From positions 62,001 through 126,000 of the forward strand of contig NZ_BLXY01000005.1 of NCBI RefSeq assembly GCF_014193585.1: a stretch of 64,000 bases of DNA, in the 5' to 3' direction. A program made the position numbers and the translations under genes. Below the pieces are notes generated by a model that made no database searches, was not told where the DNA came from, and worked only from the letters and a program-made list of their open reading frames with translations. The first letter of the stretch is position 1. Every line of letters starts with the position of its first letter. Source of the DNA: Geomonas paludis (GTDB lineage: Bacteria; Desulfobacterota; Desulfuromonadia; Geobacterales; Geobacteraceae). Of the stretch, positions 35,623-44,162 are shown one piece after another.

Positions 35623-38600
35623 ATGAAGATATCTGTCGTCATCTGTACCTACAACCGCTCCGCCCTGCTCCGGGACTCCGTCGCCGACCTGCAAGCTCAG
35701 GATTTTCCCGCATCTCAGTACGAGATCCTCGTGGTGGACAACAACTCCTCCGACGACACCCGCACGGTGACCGGGGCGCTGGCAGCATCTTCAAAAGTCG
35801 CGGTGCGCTACCTTTTCGAGGCGAGGCAGGGCCTTTCCTTCGCCAGGAATACCGGCATCCGCAACGCCGCAGGCGACGTCGTCGTCTTCACCGACGATGA
35901 CATAGCCGCCCCTGCCAACTACCTGAACGAGATCGACAGGGTCTTCACCGACCCCACCGTGGCTGCGGCTGGAGGGCCGATCCGTCCGATCTGGCCGGGC
36001 CCGGTGCCTGAATGGCTCACCGCCGACTGGCATGGCTTTCTCACCATCAATGACTTCGCGGCGGCTGCCGAAACCGGGTTCTTCCAGGGCCCCTGCGAAT
36101 ATCCCTGGGGGGCCAACATCGCCTTCAGGAGGGGGATTTTCGACCGCATCGGGACCTTCCCCACCGACCTGGGCAGGGTCGGCAACTGCCTCATGTCCAA
36201 CGAAGAGGTGGGACTGTGCAGGAAGATCCAGGCGGCCGGATTGAAGATCGCCTTCGCTGCCGATGCAGTCATCCTCCACAAGATCCCTGCGGAGCGGCTG
36301 ACCAGGCAGTGGTACTACCACAGGACCTACTGGCAGGGCCGCTCAAACGCCGTCATGAATGCAGAGAACCCGGCCGAGCTGTACAGGGGGCTGCGGCGCT
36401 ATCTCGACCTGCTGGCGGTGTACCGGCTCGGCCAATCCTTCTCCGCCTTCGACCGGCGGTGTATCAAGCGCGAGGCCATAGGGTACGTCCAGCAACTCGT
36501 GCAGCAGCAATCCGGATCCCCGGCACCCGCACCCGTTTCCGGCTTCAGGCACCTCAGATGGCTCGCTGGCTCGCTGGAGACCGTCGTTGCCAGTTCCGCC
36601 CGCTGCGCGCTGCAGCAGGGCCGGGCGGAGCAGCAAGCAGTCATGAACCAGATCGGCCAGCTCCGTTGCGAGCAGGATGTCCTCATGGGCCGGATCGGGG
36701 AACTGCAAGCCGAACTGGCCCGGCAGAAGGACCTGGTGCTGGAGAAAGAAAATGAGGCGCAGGCCAAGGGAGACCAGGTTGCAGCACTCCTCAACTCTCT
36801 GAGCTGGCGGGTGACGCGCCCCTTGCGGTTCGTCTACGATCTTGTGGGAGCAGGCTCTCTTGTCGTTTTCCTGAAGCTTGCCGTGAACATCCTGCGCCAC
36901 CCGAGGACGGTCATCGGGGCCATCAACCGGGACACGCTCAAGCTTGCCTGGGGCTATCTCAAAAATGGCGACGTCAAGGGGCTCGCCGGCGGCGTCTCCT
37001 ACTTCGTCGGCAGGACTTCCCCCTCGACCGGGTACCGCCCACAGATACTGCACGGGACCATCGATCCGGCGACACCCTTGATGCTGCCCGCCTGCCCACA
37101 GCCGCTGGTGTCCATCATCATCCCGGTGCACAACCAGTGGGCGTTCACCCACTCGTGCCTGGCCTCCATCATCGAGCACTCCGGGACCATCCCCTACGAG
37201 GTCATCGTTGCCGACGATCTCTCCAGCGACGACACCTGCCGCATCGGAGAGATCGTGCACAACGTGCGCGTGGTGAGGCATCAGACCAACCTCGGGTTCC
37301 TGCGCAACTGCAACGAGGCGGCCCGGCTAGCGAAGGGAGCCTACCTCCTTTTTCTCAACAACGACACCAACGTTCAACCGGGCTGGTTGGCGCCGTTGGT
37401 GGAAGTAATGGAAAGAGATGCCGCGGTCGGTATGGCGGGCTCGAAGCTCGTGTACCCGGACGGGATGCTCCAGGAAGCCGGCGGCATCATCTGGCAGGAC
37501 GCCTCAGGTTGGAACTTCGGCTGGCGCGACGATCCCGAGAAGTCCTCCTACAATTACGTCAAGGACGCCGATTACGTCTCGGGCGCAAGCCTCATGGTAC
37601 GCCGGGAGCTTTGGGAGAAGACAGGTGGCTTCGACGGACGCTACGTACCCGCCTACTTCGAGGACACCGACCTCGCCTTCCAGGCGCGTAGCCTTGGCTA
37701 TCGCGTGGTGTACCAGCCCAAGTCGGTGGTGGTCCATTTCGAAGGGGTCTCCCACGGCAAGGACGTCTCAACGGGCGTAAAGGCCTACCAGGAAACCAAC
37801 AAACAGAAGTTTGTCGAGCGCTGGCGGGAGGTGCTGCAACGGGACCACTTCGCAAACGGCCAGCACGTCTTCCAGGCCCGGGACCGGAGCAGGTATCGCA
37901 AGACGCTTTTGGTGATAGACCATTACGTGCCCATGTATGATCGGGACGCCGGGTCGTACTTCATGTACAGCCTGCTGCGGGCGCTGGTCGCACTCGACTA
38001 CAAGGTGGTGTTCTGGCCGGAGAACCTCTACGCGCACCAGCCGTACACGGACGTACTGCAGCAGATGGGGGTGGAGGTCATTCTCGGCTACCACGATTTC
38101 GGCGCCTACCTCTCCGAGTTCGGCAGCTACTTCGACGGTGCCATCCTGACCCGTAACCACATCTCCATCAAGTTCATCGACATGGTTCGCAAGCACATCC
38201 CCAGGGTCATCTACCACGACCCGGACCTGGAGTTCCTGCGCGAGCAGCGGCGCTTCGAGCAGGAGGGAGGCTCGCCAGCGGAACTGAAAAAGATCAAGGA
38301 CCGGGAGTTCTACCTCTTCCGCAACTGCGACATCATCGGCATCCACAGCCCCGTGGAACGCGACATCATCCTCGCGGAACTGCCCGGCGCGGACGTCGAG
38401 GTGATACCGCTTCCGATCCAGGATACGATGCCGTCGGCAGCACCGTTCTCCCAAAGAAGCGGCCTCCTCTTTGTCGGCGGGACCCATCCCCCCAACGTCG
38501 ATGCACTGCGGTACTTCATCCAGGATATACTTCCCCTCCTGCTGGTCGAGATCCCGGACCTGACCCTGACCGTGGCAGGTGCCGTCTCTCACCACGAACT

Positions 38601-38991
38601 GAAGGGCCTCGACCTCAGTCACGTTACCTTCACGGGTTTCGTCGACGACCTGCGGCCGCTCTTTGAAAAGGCGCTCGTCTACGTCGCCCCGCTGCGCTTT
38701 GGAGCAGGCATAAAGGGCAAAGTGCTGGAGGCCGCCAATTTTGGGTTGCCTGTGGTAACGACTTCGGTCGGTGCCGAGGGAATAGGGTTGATCGATGGTA
38801 AGAGCGTTGCCATAGCGGACAACGCCCAGGCGTTCAGCGTAGCCGTGTTGGCCCTGCATAGAAACCAAGAACTGTGGGAGTTGATTCGATACGAAGGCAG
38901 GAATTACGTCGAAAGCAACTTCTCACAGCGTGCCTTGCAAGCCAAAGTTGATGACGTGCTTGGCAAACTGCTCAGAACGGGCAAACAATAA
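35623..38991 (+). CDS. Multi-domain glycosyltransferase (GT2-coil-GT2-GT4)
   Basis: The protein has 1122 residues. GT2 module 1 spans 1-300 (MKISVVICTYNRSALL, DNNSSDDT, TDDDIAAP). A short coiled coil follows, then SLSWRVTRPLRFVYDL at about 392-407. GT2 module 2 starts near 490 (VSIIIPVHNQWAFTHSC, LFLNNDTNVQPGW, FEDTDLAFQAR). A GT-B module runs from about 760 (LLVIDHYVPMYDRDAGSY, LRFGAGIKGKVLEAANFGLP). Module 1 and the GT-B module are close relatives of modules 4 and 5 of the 2263-residue protein. The start is ATG 35623 with a weak ribosome site after a 99-base gap. A bidirectional terminator follows the gene. Confidence 0.87.
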   Translation: MKISVVICTYNRSALLRDSVADLQAQDFPASQYEILVVDNNSSDDTRTVTGALAASSKVAVRYLFEARQGLSFARNTGIRNAAGDVVVFTDDDIAAPANYLNEIDRVFTDPTVAAAGGPIRPIWPGPVPEWLTADWHGFLTINDFAAAAETGFFQGPCEYPWGANIAFRRGIFDRIGTFPTDLGRVGNCLMSNEEVGLCRKIQAAGLKIAFAADAVILHKIPAERLTRQWYYHRTYWQGRSNAVMNAENPAELYRGLRRYLDLLAVYRLGQSFSAFDRRCIKREAIGYVQQLVQQQSGSPAPAPVSGFRHLRWLAGSLETVVASSARCALQQGRAEQQAVMNQIGQLRCEQDVLMGRIGELQAELARQKDLVLEKENEAQAKGDQVAALLNSLSWRVTRPLRFVYDLVGAGSLVVFLKLAVNILRHPRTVIGAINRDTLKLAWGYLKNGDVKGLAGGVSYFVGRTSPSTGYRPQILHGTIDPATPLMLPACPQPLVSIIIPVHNQWAFTHSCLASIIEHSGTIPYEVIVADDLSSDDTCRIGEIVHNVRVVRHQTNLGFLRNCNEAARLAKGAYLLFLNNDTNVQPGWLAPLVEVMERDAAVGMAGSKLVYPDGMLQEAGGIIWQDASGWNFGWRDDPEKSSYNYVKDADYVSGASLMVRRELWEKTGGFDGRYVPAYFEDTDLAFQARSLGYRVVYQPKSVVVHFEGVSHGKDVSTGVKAYQETNKQKFVERWREVLQRDHFANGQHVFQARDRSRYRKTLLVIDHYVPMYDRDAGSYFMYSLLRALVALDYKVVFWPENLYAHQPYTDVLQQMGVEVILGYHDFGAYLSEFGSYFDGAILTRNHISIKFIDMVRKHIPRVIYHDPDLEFLREQRRFEQEGGSPAELKKIKDREFYLFRNCDIIGIHSPVERDIILAELPGADVEVIPLPIQDTMPSAAPFSQRSGLLFVGGTHPPNVDALRYFIQDILPLLLVEIPDLTLTVAGAVSHHELKGLDLSHVTFTGFVDDLRPLFEKALVYVAPLRFGAGIKGKVLEAANFGLPVVTTSVGAEGIGLIDGKSVAIADNAQAFSVAVLALHRNQELWELIRYEGRNYVESNFSQRALQAKVDDVLGKLLRTGKQ

Positions 38992-39059
38992 AGCACCTAA
39001 CAGGAGCGAGGGTAAATCCCCGGTAGTTCCGCACCGTGCGAAGATTCAAATAGCAAATA

Positions 39060-39093
39060 AAAAAGGGGTGACACTGACGTGCCACCCCTTTTT
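39060..39093. terminator. Bidirectional intrinsic terminator
   Basis: A perfect 11-bp stem, AAAAAGGGGTG at 39060-39070 and its complement at 39083-39093, has a 12-base loop and A/T runs on both sides. It separates the + strand glycan cluster from the - strand collagen-like gene and can end both transcripts. Confidence 0.85.
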
Positions 39094-39115
39094 ATTGCCT
39101 TAGGGCTTTTGAAGC

Positions 39116-40225
39116 TTAGTAGAGGGTCTTCCAGGAGTAGGCGTCGGCAGAATCCTTCACGCACACTTCAACGGTATCAGCTACGCCGGCAGCCCCCTGG
39201 GCTACCCAGAAGGTCCCCCTGATGGTGCTGCTGCAGGTCGGTTTGGCGGTGGCCGTGTTGAGCCTTACGCCGCCGTTTACTTCCAGCTTCTGGGCAGGCG
39301 CGTTGGTTCCCACACCGATCTCTCCGGTGTACTTAACAACCAGACGCTCGGCCCTGGTGCTTTGGCTGGCGCCGGTAACGATGGACAGACGCGCGGGAAC
39401 CGAGCCAGCAGCCACTGTTCCGTCGACAAAGCTCTCGAGAAGCGCAGGGGTCTGGTAAGCAGCGCCGTCATAACCGCTGAACTGGAAGGTACCCAGCTTG
39501 TCGTTCAGCTGCACCACGGCCGGCAGCGAGGCGGTCCCTCTTGCCCTGAAGGCTGCGAAGACGGAGCGGGTGTTGGGGCCTTCCGAGAACATCTTCTGGT
39601 TGGTGCCGCCGATGATGTTGACCGCGCCGTCACCGGGGCTGAAGGTGAACCGGTCGAGGTTGGCGGAGTCCCTGAGGATGAACTTCGAGGTGGTGGTTGC
39701 CTCACCAGCGGCCTGCTGCATGATGAGCACGGCGCCGGCCGCCTGGGTCTTGATCTTGTTCAGGATGTCGGTCTGGGTGTCCGGCGACCCGGCCGGGCCC
39801 TGCGGCCCCTGAACACCCTGCGGCCCCTGCGGGCCGGTTGCACCGGGGGCGCCGGTCGCGCCGTCGGCGCCTGCGGCGCCTTTCTGCGCCATCACGGTCC
39901 AGCTGGTGGCGGAGACGTCGGGCTGGGCGTTGGTGCTGGCCTGGAGGGCGATATAGGTGCTGCCGCCGTAGGAGACGCAGTCGTCTTTGGCGTAGCTCAA
40001 CGCGGAGTTCCAGGCACCCTTGAAGTGGGCGACGTTGGTGAGCAGCGCGCCGTCGCCGGTGTACTGGCCGGCGGTCACGTTGCCGTCGGAGGTTACCTTG
40101 AACTTCACGGTTCCGGTTGCGGGATCCTCTACGGTGATCCGGTCGGTTTCGGCTCCAGCCACAACGGGGAGCACGCTCAGGGGTACAGCGCACAGCGCTA
40201 CCATCATCATCTTCCTGCTCTTCAT
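39116..40225 (-). CDS. Secreted collagen-like repeat protein
   Basis: This 369-residue protein has a signal peptide (MMMVALCAVPLSVLPVVAGA). An N-terminal domain containing GDGALLTNVAHFKG and a region near 75-110 resembling a small carbohydrate-binding fold (GAWNSALSYAKDDCVSYGGS) come next. About ten Gly-X-Y triplets follow at roughly 115-147 (GAAGADGATGAPGATG and onward). The C-terminal half has IGVGTNAPAQKLEVNGGVRL, a block common in phage-tail-fibre-like and surface proteins of Desulfuromonadales. It probably forms a trimeric rod on the cell surface. AAAAGGAG lies just before the start. It is 32 bases behind the S53 protease gene and is likely cotranscribed with it. Confidence 0.78.
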   Translation of the reverse strand: MKSRKMMMVALCAVPLSVLPVVAGAETDRITVEDPATGTVKFKVTSDGNVTAGQYTGDGALLTNVAHFKGAWNSALSYAKDDCVSYGGSTYIALQASTNAQPDVSATSWTVMAQKGAAGADGATGAPGATGPQGPQGVQGPQGPAGSPDTQTDILNKIKTQAAGAVLIMQQAAGEATTTSKFILRDSANLDRFTFSPGDGAVNIIGGTNQKMFSEGPNTRSVFAAFRARGTASLPAVVQLNDKLGTFQFSGYDGAAYQTPALLESFVDGTVAAGSVPARLSIVTGASQSTRAERLVVKYTGEIGVGTNAPAQKLEVNGGVRLNTATAKPTCSSTIRGTFWVAQGAAGVADTVEVCVKDSADAYSWKTLY

Positions 40226-40257
40226 GATTTACTCCTTTTGGGCATGTAATTACACGG

Positions 40258-42588
40258 TTACTTGAATTTCAATTTATCAACGGAGACCGTCCCCCTGCTG
40301 ACCCGGATCTTTCCGAGCAGGCCGGTACTGGTCGAGTTATCGGTGTAGGCACAGTTGTTTCCGCCCGAGAGCGACAGGGTGATGTCGCGGTCGAAGAGGA
40401 AGTCGGCGCTGAAATCCAGAGCCTGCAGCTGCAGATCCGCACCGTTGGCGGCGGTCAGGTATGCGCTGCTGAAATCGGGGAAGAGCACCGGGGTGGTGCC
40501 GTCGATGCGCACCGGCTGGTTGCTGCAGGCAGTGGCGCTGATCGCCTGGGAGAACACCTTGGTCACCGTGGTGTTGGCGGCATCCTTGACCTGCGCGGTG
40601 AAACTGAAGACGCCGGTAGCCGACGGGGTGCCGCTCAGCACGCCGCCGCTGGAAAGGGTGATCCCCGCCGGAAGGCTGCCGCCGACGACGGACCAGGTGT
40701 ACGGCGCGCTGCCGCCGGTCGCGGCGAGCGTGGCGCTGTAGGCGACGCCCTGGGTGCCGTTGGCAAGGGAGTTGGTGCTGGAGATGTCCAGCGGAGTGAC
40801 GGCGACGGGCCAGTTCATCACCAGCGCATAGGCGTCAACCGAGCCCAGACCGGTAACGAGGTCGTAGGCGGTGGTGCAGGAGTAGCCGGTGACGCCCGGG
40901 ACCGAGCTGTTGCCGCTGGTCGAGTCGTGGAAAACGGTCGGCCCGGCGGAGGTGTACTGCGCGTTGCCCATCTGGTAGAAACGCACGTTGGCGTTACCCT
41001 GGCGCTGCCCGGTCTTCTGGAGGACGAGCGCCATGATGCTGGCCATGGCCGGCGAGGAAGCGGAGGTGCCGTACATGGTGTAGAGCGCGTTCTTGCTCCG
41101 GACCAGGTAGGGGACGTGCCCTGCGGCGTTGAGCGAGACGTCGGGGATGCCGCGCATGTTGCTCGTTACGCCCGGGGCGACCTGCCAGCTCGGTTTCGCG
41201 TAGACGCCGGAAATACCGCTGCCGGTAGCCCACATCTGCTTTCCACCCGAGACGGTCCCACTCTCGTTCCAGGCACTCTCCGGGATGTAGCCGTTGGCCG
41301 AGGTGTAGTACGAGTTGTTGGTGCTCCTCCAGTACCCGCCCCCCTGGTCGTTGAAGGTGGTCCCGCCGACCGCGACGTTGTAGGGGGTGGAAGCGATGCC
41401 GTTGACCGCCTGGACGGTGCCGCTGGTGGCAGTCGCGGCGCTGCAGCCCGCGGCACCGGAGTCACCGGCGGCAACGAAGGAGGTGATACCCTGGGCCGCG
41501 GCCTGCTGCCACAGGTTGTTGTAGAATTCGTTCTGCGCCGTCCCCATGGAGGCTTCGCAAAGGCCGAAGCTGGTGGTCATGATCGGGGCGAGGTTGTTGT
41601 TGACGATGTACTGCGCGGAGAGGTCGACGCCGTCGGTGGTGGCGGTCGTCTTGGAGATGACGAACTTGACGTCGGCGTTCTTGGCGGCCGCGCCGGCCCA
41701 TTCCACGTCCAGGTCCGCCTCGTTGTCCTCGGCCGTGCTGACCGAGCCCGGGTCGGTCCCGTTGACGATGACCGTCACCGGCTTGGCCGGAAGACCCATG
41801 ATGCTGCGGAAATCGCTCCAGTTGTTCCCGGTGGGATGGGTGCGCCCGACGACGGCGATGCTCTGCCCGGTGCCGTCGTAACCAGCGCTGTAAAGGGCGT
41901 TGACGTTGTAGATGGCGGCGAAGTCGCCGGGGGACATCCAGTGGATGCTGGAGCTGTAGGTGTACAGGGGATCGATTTCGCCCAGCAGCTGCGCTCCGCT
42001 GTTCATCGGCGTGTGGCCGAAGTCGTGCATCGTGACCACACCGGCGACGACATCGGCCAGGCCGCGCGGGATCTCGGGATCGCGCGAGTTGGCGTGGCGC
42101 ACCTTGCCGTCAACCTTGTACTTCCGGATCTTGGTGCGGAAGGCCTTCTCCACCTTGTCGACGTTGCCGGAGAAGTTGATGGCGGTGCGGCCGCGGGAAA
42201 CCTCGTCCACGGTGAAGCCCTGCGAGGTGAGCCACCCCTTGATGGCGGCGACGTCCTCCGCGGGAGGGGCGAAACGGTCGGCGAACTCATCGGGAGTCAG
42301 CCAGCGCTGGTAGTTCGGGGAACTGGGATCCTGCTGTTCCGCCAGCAGCTTGTTCAGTTCCTGGTGCTTCTCCGGGGAGAGCTTCAGGGTGAAGATCATC
42401 CGCTCCATGGGGAGGTTCGGATCTGCCGGCCCGTCGTCGAATTCGGCACGGGCGTTGGGGTGAACGTTGCCCCGCAGGGAGACCCTGTCGTTGTCGTCGA
42501 TGACACGCGGCGAACGAGCGAACGCAGGGACGGCAGCCAGCAGGAGTGTTACGGCCACAGCCGTGGCAAGACATTGTTTTTTGCGCAT
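40258..42588 (-). CDS. S53 family (sedolisin/pro-kumamolisin) serine-carboxyl peptidase
   Basis: This 776-residue secreted protein has a signal peptide (CLATAVAVTLLLAAVPAFA) and a pro-domain from about 30-200 (PSSPNYQRWLTPDEFADRF is the family pro-kumamolisin motif). The catalytic domain has EDNEADLDVEWAG (Glu and Asp), AAGDSGA (oxyanion Asp) and YGTSASSPAMA (Ser). A He_PIG-type Ig-like domain follows (GTQGVAYSATLAATGGSAPY, LPAGITLSSGGVLSGTP), then a C-terminal domain with two Cys. It should be an acid-active endopeptidase that matures itself outside the cell. The start is ATG 42588, preceded by GAAGGTGA and giving a clean signal peptide; an upstream ATG at 42666 is unlikely. Confidence 0.9.
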   Translation of the reverse strand: MRKKQCLATAVAVTLLLAAVPAFARSPRVIDDNDRVSLRGNVHPNARAEFDDGPADPNLPMERMIFTLKLSPEKHQELNKLLAEQQDPSSPNYQRWLTPDEFADRFAPPAEDVAAIKGWLTSQGFTVDEVSRGRTAINFSGNVDKVEKAFRTKIRKYKVDGKVRHANSRDPEIPRGLADVVAGVVTMHDFGHTPMNSGAQLLGEIDPLYTYSSSIHWMSPGDFAAIYNVNALYSAGYDGTGQSIAVVGRTHPTGNNWSDFRSIMGLPAKPVTVIVNGTDPGSVSTAEDNEADLDVEWAGAAAKNADVKFVISKTTATTDGVDLSAQYIVNNNLAPIMTTSFGLCEASMGTAQNEFYNNLWQQAAAQGITSFVAAGDSGAAGCSAATATSGTVQAVNGIASTPYNVAVGGTTFNDQGGGYWRSTNNSYYTSANGYIPESAWNESGTVSGGKQMWATGSGISGVYAKPSWQVAPGVTSNMRGIPDVSLNAAGHVPYLVRSKNALYTMYGTSASSPAMASIMALVLQKTGQRQGNANVRFYQMGNAQYTSAGPTVFHDSTSGNSSVPGVTGYSCTTAYDLVTGLGSVDAYALVMNWPVAVTPLDISSTNSLANGTQGVAYSATLAATGGSAPYTWSVVGGSLPAGITLSSGGVLSGTPSATGVFSFTAQVKDAANTTVTKVFSQAISATACSNQPVRIDGTTPVLFPDFSSAYLTAANGADLQLQALDFSADFLFDRDITLSLSGGNNCAYTDNSTSTGLLGKIRVSRGTVSVDKLKFK

Positions 42589-42621
42589 CGGGTCACCTTC
42601 GCCCGCGAACAGCACGGGCAC

Positions 42622-42643
42622 ATATTTTATTGCATTAAAATAT
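42622..42643. promoter_or_regulatory. AT-rich palindrome over the S53 promoter
   Basis: ATATTTTA (42622-42629) and its exact complement TAAAATAT (42636-42643) are separated by six bases. The palindrome overlaps the candidate -10 box of the S53 protease gene and lies 34-55 bases before its start. It could be an operator or a short hairpin in the leader. Confidence 0.35.
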
Positions 42644-42666
42644 TGCTGCGAACAGACGGTCGACAA
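42637..42666 (-). promoter_or_regulatory. Candidate promoter for the S53/collagen-like unit
   Basis: Reading the - strand, TTGTCG (42666-42661) and TATTTT (42642-42637) are 18 bases apart and about 50 bases from the start codon. Both boxes are imperfect matches to sigma-70. Confidence 0.3.
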
Positions 42667-42916
42667 TTCTCACAGTTTCGATGCCATATCGATACCAAAC
42701 GCCTCGCGAAATCACTGGATCAAAACACGGCAAATTCGCAATATGGCGTAAATCCCAAGGCAGTGACCGCACAAAATTCAGGGATTTTGGGTACCGTGAA
42801 CATCTATGAGTATTCATCTGCCAGAACCGTACCCGTTAAAGAGCGTCATACATAAGCTGGGCATTCCTTGCCTCCCTTTGCGCCTGATTTCGCTGCTTTG
42901 TGTAACTGTTATTAGA

Positions 42917-43181
42917 AGCTGTTACGCAAAGAACGCTGAGTATCCGCGAGGCACGGGAAGAAAGATTTTGGGGTTAAACCTCAAGCGGGAATTTCTTGGC
43001 GCCCATCGCGCCTACTTTCCGTGCTTTGCGTAACTGCTTCCAAAAAACCGTTCCTAAAGCTGTTGCGCAAAGAACGCCGAGTATCCGCAAAGTACGGGAA
43101 GAAAGATTAGGGGGTAAACCTCAAGCAAGGAATTTCTTGGCGCCCTTCGCGCCTACTTTCCGTGCTTTGCGTAACTGCTTC
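42917..43181. repeat. Two copies of a 124-bp intergenic repeat
   Basis: Unit 1 (42917-43040) and unit 2 (43058-43181) have the same length and differ at few positions; 17 bases separate them. Each unit is bounded by an inverted pair, GTTACGCAAAG near the left end and CTTTGCGTAAC near the right end (exact in unit 1, one change in unit 2). Each also has inner partly complementary blocks, so a unit can fold on itself. At 42894-42914 the sequence GCTTTGTGTAACTGTTATTA looks like the decayed right end of a third copy. The rest of the 646-base gap 42589-43234 shows no gene. Confidence 0.8.
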
Positions 43182-43234
43182 TAAATGCTTTTCACTCTTT
43201 AAATGTCTCCTCCTTATGTGTTAGATTAGCCGCT

Positions 43235-44044
43235 ATGAAAAAGTCAGCCTATACACTGTTATTGCTCCTCTTCATTCTGTGTGCCGCCAGCCCGGGTGCT
43301 CACGCCACGTCTATCCCGGAGACCCTGAACTACCAGTTGACCTGGACCGGGGTCAAAATCGGCACCTCTACTCTTTCTACGTCCAGCGCAGGCAGCAGCG
43401 TTGAAATCACCTCCAGGGTAAAATCCGAGGCATGGTCGGCGCCATTCTACAAGGTCGACGACCTGGAGACGAGCAAGCTCGAGAGGGTGGGGAAGGGGTT
43501 TGCACTGCACAGCTACAAGATGAAGCTTCGGGAGGGGCGCAACGACTGGTACCGTGCCGCCAGCGTGAACCGGAAAAGCAAGAGGTTCGAATTCGTCAAC
43601 CTGAGGTCGTTTGAAAAGTCCTCGGCAAAACTGGTGGAGCCGGCCTGGGACCCGGTCTCTTCACTGTTCTACCTGCGCCAGCTGCCGCTCACCGTGGGCA
43701 GGAGCGTCGAAGTCAACGTCCTCGACAAGGGAAAACTGAACCGGGTCAAGGTGAGCGTGCTGCGGCGCGAAACGGTCCAGACGCCGGCAGGGACCTTCAA
43801 GACCATAGTGATCTCGCCCAACATGGACATCGAGAGTGAAGGCCTTTTCTACGCACGCGGTCCCTTGACCATCTGGCTCACCGACGACGCCAGGAAGGTC
43901 CCGGTCATCATCGAGAAAAGGATCAGCGATCTCTTCCGCGAGGGCATCCCCGGCTACCTGCAGCAGTTCACGCCGGAAAGCGTAAGAAACAACATCCCCA
44001 AGATGGAAACGATCCGGGCCGTGCTGGTCGGCGGCAATTACTGA
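43235..44044 (+). CDS. DUF3108 domain-containing exported protein
   Basis: This 269-residue protein has a signal peptide (SAYTLLLLLFILCAASPGAHA). The body has the DUF3108 pattern: LNYQLTWTGVKIGTSTL, a run of antiparallel strands, DPVSSLFYLRQLPL, and VQTPAGTFKTIVISP with TIWLTDDARKVPV near the end. The family is periplasmic or outer-membrane-associated and of unknown function, with a lipoprotein-carrier-like fold suggested for some members. The gene stands alone between the 124-bp repeats and a strong terminator, so it is probably monocistronic. No strong ribosome site is seen before ATG 43235. Confidence 0.82.
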   Translation: MKKSAYTLLLLLFILCAASPGAHATSIPETLNYQLTWTGVKIGTSTLSTSSAGSSVEITSRVKSEAWSAPFYKVDDLETSKLERVGKGFALHSYKMKLREGRNDWYRAASVNRKSKRFEFVNLRSFEKSSAKLVEPAWDPVSSLFYLRQLPLTVGRSVEVNVLDKGKLNRVKVSVLRRETVQTPAGTFKTIVISPNMDIESEGLFYARGPLTIWLTDDARKVPVIIEKRISDLFREGIPGYLQQFTPESVRNNIPKMETIRAVLVGGNY

Positions 44045-44061
44045 AATGGCACCGCATACCG

Positions 44062-44095
44062 GGCGGCGCGGCCACCGAGCCTGCGCCGCCTTTTT
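44062..44095 (+). terminator. Intrinsic terminator after the DUF3108 gene
   Basis: GGCGGCGC (44062-44069) pairs with GCGCCGCC (44083-44090) across a 13-base loop and is followed by TTTTT (44091-44095). Confidence 0.85.
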
Positions 44096-44162
44096 ATCGT
44101 TCTAGGATTTACTTTTTTGTGATAGATTACGGGCCATTCTGCCGTCCACGAAAGGTAACCCG

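Noticed and set aside
42917..43181. CRISPR array
   Set aside because: Only two units of 124 bp with a 17-base gap; unit and spacer sizes do not fit and no cas gene is near.
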